A stretch of DNA of 64,000 nt from JAGQSZ01 sp049647585. Its GTDB lineage: Bacteria > Actinomycetota > Acidimicrobiia > Acidimicrobiales > Microtrichaceae. The notes under the pieces are model-generated. The model did no database searches. It was not told the origin of the DNA and saw nothing but the letters and a program-made list of their open reading frames with translations. The position numbers were made by a program, and so were the translations under genes. The DNA is taken from positions 38,833 through 102,832 of the forward strand of contig JBARXY010000048.1 of assembly GCA_049647585.1 (NCBI GenBank), in the 5' to 3' direction. Below are positions 1 to 8,239 of this stretch, one piece after another; the first letter of the stretch is position 1, and each line of letters opens with the position of its first letter.

Positions 1-1575
1 TCCTTCGAAGAAGATCAAGTCCCGACTGATTGCGAAGTCGCTCGTCTTCATGAGGTAGTGCTGAAGCTGCTGTCTAAGGGTCGCTGAGGGGTTCCTTGAA
101 GCTGCTTCGTCCAGGTCGTCGGCAGTCGTCGGTTCAGATGGTTGATCGGACTCGGAGTCTCTGGACTTATCGTCCAGCATTGTGTCTACGGCAGTGCCGC
201 CCAGGGCGAACCGTTGAGCGACGTTCCAAACTTGGTCTGATACCTCTGGCGGTTTCGGTGCCCGAGGGTCGGCGGCGAGCAGCAGGAACAGTTCAGGTAA
301 CCGCCGCGAAATTGTGAGTCCCCGTGCGAAGTCGGGGAACTCGGTTCGGAGGGTCACCAACTTCGCGAGTTCCAGCGCACGATCGGCGGGATGAGCAGAG
401 AGATGCCCTTCTTCCCACCGCTTTGTCGCCATCCGGTACGTCAGTACGAAGTTGTTCAGGAGTGTCTTTACGCGACGCGGGCTGCGTACGTGGGTTGGGA
501 TCAGAACACTGATCGTCCATGGAACGTTAACCCGAGCGTCGGTCCAAACACCTTCCCGCCCATCGACCAGTTCGATGGCATAGTGGCTGACGCGAGCGGG
601 CAGTAGCGGCGGCAGGCTCATCTGGTAGTGGAAGACCTTGTCCAGATAGGCGCTACCCGAGGAGTAATACGGGTTTGCCGTGTCGGACGGTGTCGTTTGA
701 CGTACCTGCTTGCTGAGAGCCTGTTCCAGAACGTGTTGGTCGGCGGCGACGATGAACACCGTTCCCTTGACGTCTAGGAACGTACGGACTGTGTCGAGCA
801 CGTCAACAACTCGGTCCGCTGGGCAGCGATCCAACTCATCTACGAACACGACGAGACGCTTCGCGTCTGCACGGTCAACAAGTTCGCAGAACTGTCGTTC
901 GAATTCTTCGTCGGTGCTCGGTATGTCTCGGGACCGCGTCATGGGAAGGCTTTTGCCGGCGATTGCAAAGAGTCCACCGAGAACTGCTGCGGGGGCGAAT
1001 GAGAACCCGATAACGCCCGAGAAGTAGGTACCGAATCGGTTCCAGAATTCAGTCGGGTTCTCGTCCGCAACGAGGGAGTAGACGCCTGCGACGATCGCTG
1101 AGATGAGTACCGCGAGCACAAGTCCAGACGCGAGTATTCCAGCGAACACTGCGACGGCCCGCTGGACGGTGACCTTTGTGAACCGCAGTTCCGTTGAGGT
1201 TTGCGAGTGGTAGAGGTCGGTGCGGAATGTTTCTGCTTCCTTCGCGGGGAGCAGTTCGACGGCCATCTGAGAGAGGAAGTGGCGGCGAAGTGGTATCTCT
1301 GCATACTTGAAGGCGTCGAACCGGGCGAACTGAATCCTGGGTTCCTTGGCGAAAACGGAACCGTCAAAGTGTTCACGGAGCAGGTTGGCGATGCCGGTCT
1401 TGCCTGATCCCCAGGGTCCATAGAGCGCGACGTTCGCAGGCGTCTCCACGGTGGCTGAGAGCTTCGCCAACTCATACGCCACGTCGCCGTGACGGAACTT
1501 GTCTGCGCCCTCAGTCTTCACCTCGCGGTCATCGATCAACTCAGATCGCTGTTCCGCCTCTGGTTGTCCCGCCAC
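1..1575 (-). CDS. KAP-family membrane P-loop NTPase, partial (C-terminus beyond window)
   Basis: An open frame of 525 codons runs from GTG at 1575 to the window edge with no stop. Walker A GPWGSGKT is at residues 53-60. Two hydrophobic segments lie at about 141-169 and 184-208. Walker B LVVFVDELDRC is at 241-251. A P-loop with membrane helices inserted between Walker A and Walker B is the hallmark of KAP NTPases, which are membrane-anchored ATPases often found in mobile or defence contexts. The start lies 15 nt after the hsdR stop on the same strand, so it looks like the fourth gene of the hsdMSR operon. No strong Shine-Dalgarno sequence is seen. The family is fairly certain; a role in defence is inferred from the neighbours only. 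The missing C-terminus may hold the effector part. Confidence 0.85.
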   Translation of the reverse strand, partial: MAGQPEAEQRSELIDDREVKTEGADKFRHGDVAYELAKLSATVETPANVALYGPWGSGKTGIANLLREHFDGSVFAKEPRIQFARFDAFKYAEIPLRRHFLSQMAVELLPAKEAETFRTDLYHSQTSTELRFTKVTVQRAVAVFAGILASGLVLAVLISAIVAGVYSLVADENPTEFWNRFGTYFSGVIGFSFAPAAVLGGLFAIAGKSLPMTRSRDIPSTDEEFERQFCELVDRADAKRLVVFVDELDRCPADRVVDVLDTVRTFLDVKGTVFIVAADQHVLEQALSKQVRQTTPSDTANPYYSSGSAYLDKVFHYQMSLPPLLPARVSHYAIELVDGREGVWTDARVNVPWTISVLIPTHVRSPRRVKTLLNNFVLTYRMATKRWEEGHLSAHPADRALELAKLVTLRTEFPDFARGLTISRRLPELFLLLAADPRAPKPPEVSDQVWNVAQRFALGGTAVDTMLDDKSRDSESDQPSEPTTADDLDEAASRNPSATLRQQLQHYLMKTSDFAISRDLIFFEG

Positions 1576-1589
1576 TGCTTCGTCCCGCC

Positions 1590-4500
1590 CTAGTAGTTCT
1601 CTCGAATGTAGGCGTACGCCCTATCGAAAAGTTCGCCCGTCGTGGGAAGGCCACGGTTCTTCAACACCAAGCGAACTTCCTTACGCACCACTCGGTCACC
1701 GGTCTGCGTTTCGTTCCACCCAGAGAACCGGGTTTGGCGGACGATCTCATCGATGTCCTTCACGATGTCTTCGATTGCTCCCGGCGTTTCGGGCGGTGCG
1801 TACTCTTCGAAAATCTGGGTGAGCGCACCGATGTGCGGGTCAGGCAGCAGCGAGTCGAGTTCGTCCAGGTTCCCTTCGTCCTCGGCCTTCTCGGCTGCGG
1901 TGACCTGCTGAGCGAGTTCCAAGAGGTCGCGGAGGAACTCGGCGGACGCACTGGCTTTGTCGAGTTGTGAGCGGCGTAGCTGTTCGAGTCGTTCAGACAG
2001 CCGCTTGTAGACGCTGTGCTCGTTCGCTTGCATGCGTCGCCGTAGGCGTTCAGCGATGGTGTCCAGTGCTTCGCCCACGGTGAGTGTCTCGGCGTGAGCG
2101 CCAGCGGTACCTGGGAGGGAGAGTTGGCGGATCGCTTCGATCGCGCCCTCATCCACGACCACTTCATCCAGCCCGGTGCCCGTGACCTTCACATCCGAGA
2201 TGTGTCCGTGAACGAGTTCCAGCGTCTTCGCACCCAACCGCTGCCACAGAAGAGCGTCGGACACCTTGGTGGGCTTGACCGACTCGTAGACCTTGGCGAG
2301 CCACTTGTAGTCGTCGGTGTACGGCTTCAGGACGGGGTTCGGGTAGAGGAACTCCCACATCGCCTGCGCTGTGAGGAAGTCTCGGGCGAACTCGTCGCGC
2401 ACGGTGCCCTTCGGGATGCGTTCCTGGGCAGCGACCAGCGTTTCGTAGCCAACGTCGCTGCGGTCGATCCCATCGAACCGAGCAAGCAGGCCATCCAGTG
2501 CTGCTTCAAGTTCTTCCAGCAGGCCAGTGACATCCACGGGACGCATCCCACCCGTCTCGGGGTCAGCGTCACGGAGTGCCTTCGCGATCTCGTCGCCCAG
2601 GCCCGTGTAGTCCACGATCAACCCAAACCGCTTTTCCTGCTTCGTGACCGGGTTCGTCCACCGCCTGTTGGTTCGGCAGATCGCTTGGAACAGCGTGTGG
2701 AGCTTCAGCGGGCGGGCGAGGTACATTGCGCCTTCGTTGCTCGCATCGAACCCCGTAAGCAACTTGGCCGTGACGATCAGGAACTTCAGCGGGTCGCTGT
2801 GGTCACGGAACCGGTTACGGACCTTCTCTTCTTCGGAGCGGTCCAAGTCGTACTTGGCTTTCCACTCCTTCGGTTCGTCCTTGCTCGTGCTCACGGTCAT
2901 CACAACCGCTGCCTCGTCCGTGGAGTCTCGGGCGTCTAGCTGGCGTGCGAGTTCCTGTTCGTAGAGCACGCACACCTCACGGTCGAGAGCGACGATCTGC
3001 GCCTTCAGGCCGAGCGGATCAACCTTGGCGTAGAAGTGGTCCACCATGTGGGCGACCATCTTCTCCACCATCTCGGGAGCGGAGTAGATCGTCTTCGCCT
3101 TTGCTGCCTTCGACGCGAGCACGTCACGTTCTTCGTCCGTGAGGTTCTCTTCATCGGCCAGGGCTTCGAAGGCTTCTTCGAGAGCGTCCCCGGCTAGCTG
3201 GTACTCCACGGGAGCAGCTTCCACGTGTATGGGCACGCTGCTGCCGTCTTGGATGCTGCGTTCGATGCTGTAGTGGTTCAAAACCCAGCCGGGGTCGTCC
3301 TCGTCACCGAATAACCGGAACGTGTTCCGGTCCTTCGCCGTCACCGGAGTACCCGTCAGCCCGAACCACTGGGCATTCGGGAGCGCCGTACGCATGTCGT
3401 GACCCAACGTGCCTTCCTGGGTGCGGTGCGCTTCATCAACCAGAACAATGACGTTGTCCCGGGCGTTGAGTTCATCAGCGCCTTCGAACCGGAAGATCGT
3501 GGTGACGATGATCCCGCGACCATCGTCCTTCAACAGTTGCCGCAGTTCTCGCTTGGACTTGGCTTCGGTCATGCGTGGCAGGCCAGCAGTACGGAATTGC
3601 CGCAGCACGTCTTCGACAAGGTCGATGCGGTCCATGACCAGCAGGACCGTGGGACCACCTACGGCGTCGTCGTTTAGCAACCGGAGCGCAGCGAACCCTT
3701 GCAGGAGCGTCTTGCCGGTTCCCTGGTGATGCCAAACCAAACCCCGCTTGCGATCAGACAGGACACGCTCGCGGATCGCTTCGACCGCTTCTACCTGCGG
3801 GTACCGGGCGGTCAACTTGATCTGCCGTGGCGTGCCGTCCACTACGGGACGGTCGAACAGGACGTAGCTCTGAAGAATCCGCAGAACCACGGCGGGGTCC
3901 AAGAGGCTGTCCACGCACTTCTTGACCTTCGGCCAGCCTTCCAACGACAGGTTCCACAGCGTGCTCCCCCACGGAAGCCAATCAGTCGCTGGCTGACGCA
4001 CACCGCCGTAGTGCAGTTCCCGCCCCTCAGTCGCCACGGACAGAAGGTTGGGGGCAAAGAACGGCGCGTGCTCAACCTCGTAGGCGTTGTGGATGTCGTT
4101 CGCAGCGTTCAACCACGACACGCCGCTATCCACCGGCGTCTTCGTTTCCACGACCACCAACGGAAACCCGTTGACCCAAAGCACTATGTCGAAACGGGAC
4201 TGGTTTCCTGGCGATCCGAACCTCACCTCATCGCTGACCATGAACGTGTTGTTGGACAGGTCTTCGAAGTCGATCAACCGAACCGGGTCATGCTGCTCAG
4301 ACGGCGTGCCGCTGAAGTGGAACGTCTGCTGTCCGCGCAGCCAGGTCGTCAGCACCTCGTTCGCAGCAACCAGACCCTCACCGTCCGCACTGAGAATGGC
4401 GGCACGGATCCGAGGTAACACCTCGTCCACCCGGTCAGGGTCCTCAGCGATCAACGGGTTGAGTCGCACGAGCGCGTCGATCACGTCGCCCTGGACCAGA

Positions 4501-4616
4501 ACGCCGTCCAGCGGGCGGTCCAACTCGCCTCCCGGCACATACACCCAGGTGTGCTCGCTGCTCAGACGGTCAACGATCGCCTGCTGAACCGTGCTGCTCT
4601 CTGAGAACCCCGTCAC
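1590..4616 (-). CDS. hsdR: Type I restriction enzyme, R subunit (HsdR)
   Basis: This is the ATP-dependent translocase and endonuclease subunit of a type I restriction-modification complex, 1008 aa, a usual HsdR size. The nuclease core is visible as D143 followed by ETK at 157-159 (the D...ExK motif). SF2 helicase motif I HHQGTGKT is at 296-303 and motif II DEAH at 394-397, with further helicase motifs to about residue 700 and a C-terminal helical region for complex assembly. GTG at 4616 is chosen because it overlaps the hsdS stop (GTGA), giving translational coupling; a 51-residue upstream extension would overlap hsdS and has no family similarity. Nuclease and ATPase residues are intact, so it should be active. 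Confidence 0.95.
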   Translation of the reverse strand: MTGFSESSTVQQAIVDRLSSEHTWVYVPGGELDRPLDGVLVQGDVIDALVRLNPLIAEDPDRVDEVLPRIRAAILSADGEGLVAANEVLTTWLRGQQTFHFSGTPSEQHDPVRLIDFEDLSNNTFMVSDEVRFGSPGNQSRFDIVLWVNGFPLVVVETKTPVDSGVSWLNAANDIHNAYEVEHAPFFAPNLLSVATEGRELHYGGVRQPATDWLPWGSTLWNLSLEGWPKVKKCVDSLLDPAVVLRILQSYVLFDRPVVDGTPRQIKLTARYPQVEAVEAIRERVLSDRKRGLVWHHQGTGKTLLQGFAALRLLNDDAVGGPTVLLVMDRIDLVEDVLRQFRTAGLPRMTEAKSKRELRQLLKDDGRGIIVTTIFRFEGADELNARDNVIVLVDEAHRTQEGTLGHDMRTALPNAQWFGLTGTPVTAKDRNTFRLFGDEDDPGWVLNHYSIERSIQDGSSVPIHVEAAPVEYQLAGDALEEAFEALADEENLTDEERDVLASKAAKAKTIYSAPEMVEKMVAHMVDHFYAKVDPLGLKAQIVALDREVCVLYEQELARQLDARDSTDEAAVVMTVSTSKDEPKEWKAKYDLDRSEEEKVRNRFRDHSDPLKFLIVTAKLLTGFDASNEGAMYLARPLKLHTLFQAICRTNRRWTNPVTKQEKRFGLIVDYTGLGDEIAKALRDADPETGGMRPVDVTGLLEELEAALDGLLARFDGIDRSDVGYETLVAAQERIPKGTVRDEFARDFLTAQAMWEFLYPNPVLKPYTDDYKWLAKVYESVKPTKVSDALLWQRLGAKTLELVHGHISDVKVTGTGLDEVVVDEGAIEAIRQLSLPGTAGAHAETLTVGEALDTIAERLRRRMQANEHSVYKRLSERLEQLRRSQLDKASASAEFLRDLLELAQQVTAAEKAEDEGNLDELDSLLPDPHIGALTQIFEEYAPPETPGAIEDIVKDIDEIVRQTRFSGWNETQTGDRVVRKEVRLVLKNRGLPTTGELFDRAYAYIRENY

Positions 4617-5824
4617 GAAGCCAACCCCACCAACTCGTCGTACGAATCCGGAAGCTGATCTCGTCCCAAGAGAAGCTCCGAAAGCAGAGTCCGCCGCAAT
4701 TCCAGTAAACCGTTGTGCTCCCGAGTAGCGGAATCTGACACCCGGTCTAGATCGCTTGCCATGCCACACGCCGTCTCACGCTCATCATCGCGGAGCAACG
4801 GAAGTGGCAGAGCACGCAGCCAGCGGATCGACACGTTGCCCAGCCCCGTCGTGCCGCTGGCTGACTGGGAAATCCGTCGCTGTACCGATGGCGTCTGCAA
4901 GAAGCGGAAGATGAACTCTCTGTCCGCAGGTTCGTGAGGCGTGATAGCGAACTGGAAGGCGGACACTGAGTGACCCAGCGTGTCCTCTGTGGCCCGGTAG
5001 ACGTTGCCGATTCGGTCGCGGTTGCCGTTCGTACGGATCACAATCAGCGAGTCCGCACCCAACAGTGGTATCGAGTCAGGCAGACCGACGACCCACGCTC
5101 TCTCGTCCAGCACCAGGCGACCATCAGGCCGTGTGTTCGTGATCTTGATCACGGGAACAGCACCGGGCCGTTGGACATCCGACTCATCCGCAGCTTTCCA
5201 CGATGGACCCGAACGAAGTTCAGCAAGGTCACCGAGAGTTTCTGACCCCCTTTCTGCCCCTCCAAGACGCTCATCAAGCACCAGGTCCCTACAACGGAGC
5301 GCTGATGCGGCAAGTTCATTCGCTCGTAGCACAGCGTCATCGACTGTGGCGAGCAGGTCCACGATGCGTCGTTGCTCTGGCAGTGGTGGCAGTATCACGG
5401 GAGCAGCCAGAAAGACGGACTTGGTTGTGCGGCGGCGTCGTTGGATCGATCCCACAGCGGTCGCGTCGAAATATGGAGTCAGCAACCCGCTTTCAAGCAG
5501 TAGGCCGAAATATCTCGGATCGTGGCCTTTCTTCACTCGGAACGCTTCGTAAACGGGCGAGGTGATACCAGGCTCACTTCCCAGCCATTGCCCAACAGCG
5601 CCGGTCCAGAGCAGGTACGGGTTATAGACTATATCTGCGGGCTGAAGAACCTTGTACTTGGCCGTGTTGTCCGTCGCGACGCGCTTGTTGTATACGTCGG
5701 TTTGCGGGATAATACCTCGCTTCTCCGTGACGCTTAGCACGAGGGCGGGGCCGGTTTCACCGGCTCGCTCATCTACCGACTCCAGAGCCGCGTCGAGGGT
5801 CCCCTCTTTCCACCCATCAGGCAT
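4613..5824 (-). CDS. hsdS: Type I restriction-modification specificity subunit (HsdS)
   Basis: This 403-aa protein is the DNA-recognition subunit that gives the methylase and nuclease their bipartite target. It begins with PDGWKEGTL, the typical opening of the first target-recognition domain. A conserved connector, LPPLPEQRRIVDLLATVDDAV, is at roughly residues 145-165 (quoted in part by position), followed by a second recognition domain and a weaker second connector. The two-TRD architecture and the length are normal. The ATG overlaps the end of hsdM by a few bases, and the stop overlaps the hsdR start. No second hsdS copy or inverted repeat for TRD switching is seen. The target sequence cannot be predicted here. 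Confidence 0.92.
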   Translation of the reverse strand: MPDGWKEGTLDAALESVDERAGETGPALVLSVTEKRGIIPQTDVYNKRVATDNTAKYKVLQPADIVYNPYLLWTGAVGQWLGSEPGITSPVYEAFRVKKGHDPRYFGLLLESGLLTPYFDATAVGSIQRRRRTTKSVFLAAPVILPPLPEQRRIVDLLATVDDAVLRANELAASALRCRDLVLDERLGGAERGSETLGDLAELRSGPSWKAADESDVQRPGAVPVIKITNTRPDGRLVLDERAWVVGLPDSIPLLGADSLIVIRTNGNRDRIGNVYRATEDTLGHSVSAFQFAITPHEPADREFIFRFLQTPSVQRRISQSASGTTGLGNVSIRWLRALPLPLLRDDERETACGMASDLDRVSDSATREHNGLLELRRTLLSELLLGRDQLPDSYDELVGLAS

Positions 5825-7313
5825 AGCCCGCCGCTTTCAGTCGCTGGCTGAGTAGCACCTCGGCGTCCCGCAGTGCGATCTGTGCGTCGGCCAGTTCGGA
5901 CAGCGCGTCCTCAACGCTGAGCACGGCTTCGACCTCACCACGTAGGTAGCGAGAGACGTTCAAGTCCCAACCGTTCTCCTTGATTTCGGCGTGTTCCACA
6001 AGTCGAACCCGTACGTCACCTTCACCGTCCGGACCATCTCCAGTACGAAAGGCTTCGATGGTGGCTTGGATATCGTCCTCGCTCATGTGGTTCTGGTTGC
6101 GTCCAGCGGTGTAGCGCTCGCTGGCGTCTACGAACAACACACAATCCTTGCGACTCTTTGGCTTCTTCGCTCGAAATATCAGGAGGCAGGCGGGGATGGA
6201 CGTTGAGTAGAAGAGGTTCGGCGGCAAGCCGACCACGGCGTCCAACTCGTCGCTTTCGATCAGGCACTGCCGAATGGCAGCTTCTGAGCCGCCACGGAAA
6301 AGGATTCCGTGAGGCATGACCACACCGACCCTCCCAGTTCGTGGGTCCATTGAGGCAAGCATGTGCTGGACCCATGCGTAGTCACCATTTCCCGCTGGAG
6401 GCACTCCACAAGCTGCTCGGGGGTCAGTCGCCCAGGTTTCAGCACCCCAGTTGCTGAGACTAAACGGTGGGTTGGCGATGACTACATCGAATTTCTCGAT
6501 GTCGCCGGTCGGGGTGCGGTGTTTGGGGTCGCGCAGCGTGTCGCCACGCAGAATCGAAAAGTCTTCAATGTTGTGGATGTAGAGGTTCATTCGGGCGATG
6601 GCCGACGTGGTGAGGTTTACTTCTTGTCCACGTAGGCGCAGGGTCCGCGGGTCGCCGCCCTTCCCCTTCACCGCCCCGACTGTCTCTACAAGCATTCCCC
6701 CTGAGCCGCAGGCGGGGTCATAAATTGTTTCACCTTCGGTCGGCGCAAGCAGATGGACCAAGAGATGCACCACCTCTCTAGGCGTAAAGAATTCCCCGGC
6801 CTTCTTCCCAGAGGCGTCAGCGAACTCCCGCAGCAGGTACTCGTACGCTTGACCAAGCGAATCGTTGGTGACGTGTTCAGGGTTCAACCTAAGAGAGTCG
6901 AAGCTGTCTATCAAATTCAGCAAATTTGCTTCGGGCAGCCGATCCTTGTTTCCCCAGGCAACGTCACCGAACACGCCAGCGAGCTTCTGGTGATTCGCTT
7001 CCTGCAACCGGTCCAGCAACTTTTGCAACGCACTACCGACGTTGGTGCTGACCTTCTTCAAATCGTACCAATGGCATCCTTCAGGAATTGCGAACCTGTG
7101 GTAGTCCGCCGCCTCTTCAGCAAGTACATCTTCACCAAAGTCTTCAATGGCCTGGGCGTGTTCCCACGTCCACGTATCGCTAATCCACTTCAGGAACAGA
7201 ACCGGGAATACGTACGCCTTGAAATCGCTCGGATCGACGGGGCCACGGAGCGCGTTGGCTGCTGCCCAGAGCCGGGATTCGAGTTCTTGGAGTGTGAGTT
7301 TGCTGTTTGTCAT
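5817..7313 (-). CDS. hsdM: Type I restriction-modification methyltransferase subunit (HsdM)
   Basis: This is an N6-adenine DNA methyltransferase of 498 aa. An N-terminal helical HsdM domain (about 1-140) precedes the catalytic domain. SAM-binding motif I DPACGSGGML is at residues 199-208 and catalytic motif IV NPPF at 281-284. The family opening LTLQELESRLWAAANALRG supports the ATG at 7313 rather than a start 33 nt upstream; the Shine-Dalgarno sequence is poor for both. It is the first gene of the hsdM-hsdS-hsdR-KAP run. The motifs are intact, so the host genome should carry its methylation mark. Confidence 0.94.
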   Translation of the reverse strand: MTNSKLTLQELESRLWAAANALRGPVDPSDFKAYVFPVLFLKWISDTWTWEHAQAIEDFGEDVLAEEAADYHRFAIPEGCHWYDLKKVSTNVGSALQKLLDRLQEANHQKLAGVFGDVAWGNKDRLPEANLLNLIDSFDSLRLNPEHVTNDSLGQAYEYLLREFADASGKKAGEFFTPREVVHLLVHLLAPTEGETIYDPACGSGGMLVETVGAVKGKGGDPRTLRLRGQEVNLTTSAIARMNLYIHNIEDFSILRGDTLRDPKHRTPTGDIEKFDVVIANPPFSLSNWGAETWATDPRAACGVPPAGNGDYAWVQHMLASMDPRTGRVGVVMPHGILFRGGSEAAIRQCLIESDELDAVVGLPPNLFYSTSIPACLLIFRAKKPKSRKDCVLFVDASERYTAGRNQNHMSEDDIQATIEAFRTGDGPDGEGDVRVRLVEHAEIKENGWDLNVSRYLRGEVEAVLSVEDALSELADAQIALRDAEVLLSQRLKAAGYA

Positions 7314-7373
7314 GGCCGGTCCGGTCGCGTCTAGAGGGCAATACAAAGTTCTCGTGACCAGCCCGCAAGACCG

Positions 7374-7754
7374 TTACACGTTCCGCCGTGACGAGATGGC
7401 CGTCACACCAAGAATGCCAGTCGTGTAGGCCACTGGGCGGGACCCCTTGGTCCAGCCGACTACTGAAGCCGCTTTGTCTTCGTTCGTGCCGTGGCTGCGA
7501 TGCGTGTGACGGACTTCTGCCGTTGGACCGAGGATGGTCTTGGCGAGCTTGTCGAGTTCGGTCAGCAGGTCGGTGATGGCGTACTTCGCTTGGGTGTAGT
7601 CGTAGATCGTTGGGTCCCCGTCGTCGGCACGTAGGCCGAGAGGTGCCGGTGGGGGCGGTTCCTCGGGGACTGGGACTTCCACGGGTTGAGCGGGACGCTG
7701 TTGCTTCGTATTCGCTGTTGCGTCGGCGGCACCGTCTACGGCTGCGAGCCACAT
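7374..7754 (-). CDS. Hypothetical proline-rich small protein, possibly a gene remnant
   Basis: This 126-codon frame lies between the transposase relic and hsdM. It has a Pro/Glu-rich stretch (VEVPVPEEPPPPAP) at about residues 24-37, then a protein-like segment YDYTQAKYAITDLLTELDKL. I do not recognise a family. It could be a genuine small gene upstream of hsdM, or the tail of a longer gene truncated by the event that left the transposase fragment; its first codons sit immediately beside that fragment. Coding status is uncertain. Confidence 0.35.
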   Translation of the reverse strand: MWLAAVDGAADATANTKQQRPAQPVEVPVPEEPPPPAPLGLRADDGDPTIYDYTQAKYAITDLLTELDKLAKTILGPTAEVRHTHRSHGTNEDKAASVVGWTKGSRPVAYTTGILGVTAISSRRNV

Positions 7755-7797
7755 TGATCACGTCTTCCCGGAACTCACGGGCATAGGCCCTGGGCAT
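7742..7797 (-). mobile_element. Relic of an IS3-type transposase N-terminus
   Basis: Starting at the ATG at 7797, the minus strand encodes MPRAYAREFREDVINVA, which resembles the first residues of IS3-family OrfA helix-turn-helix proteins (MPR-Y--EFR-D-V). The similarity stops abruptly after about 17 codons and the frame continues into unrelated sequence. No inverted repeats, DDE domain or OrfB were found nearby. It is probably debris of an insertion sequence at the upstream border of the restriction-modification operon. The match is short, so confidence is moderate. Confidence 0.45.
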
Positions 7798-8239
7798 GAT
7801 GAACATCCTTCCATCAGCACCTCGCGGCTCCACACTTCAGATGTCACCGGATCGTGCACCAGTCCTGGATCTCGAGGAGGTCTTGCGGGACGAACGCAGC
7901 CTCTTCGGGTGCCACAGCGGGCATGCGACCCTATTCGGGCACACCGAAGTGGGATGCAATCGCGGATTCTCCGCGACCCAGGACTTTCGTCGGGCCATCA
8001 TTTCTCTGCCGGGAGATGCTCTCCAGCGGTCGCAGGCGAGAGTCAAGCCCTCCACAACTATCGCTGAGAAGCGGACTGACCCGGGAGGAGGTTCCCCTGA
8101 TTCCGACCGGCTACCACTCCTACATGTGTGAGTTGGGCGAGGTCGATGATCTCGCGTACTTCGGTCTGCACTGTCCCCGAACAGCAGCTCGTAGCGGGAC
8201 GAACTCGAGCGTCGCACGCTGGAGCGGCAACAGGTGTGT
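7798..8239. other. Gene-poor 440-bp stretch, probable debris
   Basis: Open frames exist on both strands (for example 7837-8217 minus and 7854-8303 plus), but their translations are rich in Ser/Arg, show no recognisable motif and have no good ribosome binding site. It separates the transposase relic from the WD40-like membrane protein gene and is most simply decayed accessory DNA. Confidence 0.4.

Noticed and set aside
2094..2939. 281-codon plus-strand frame opposite hsdR
   Set aside because: Antisense of the helicase region of hsdR; no recognisable domain.
4613..5824. Phase-variable hsdS shuffling
   Set aside because: No second hsdS fragment, inverted repeat or recombinase gene is seen in the window.
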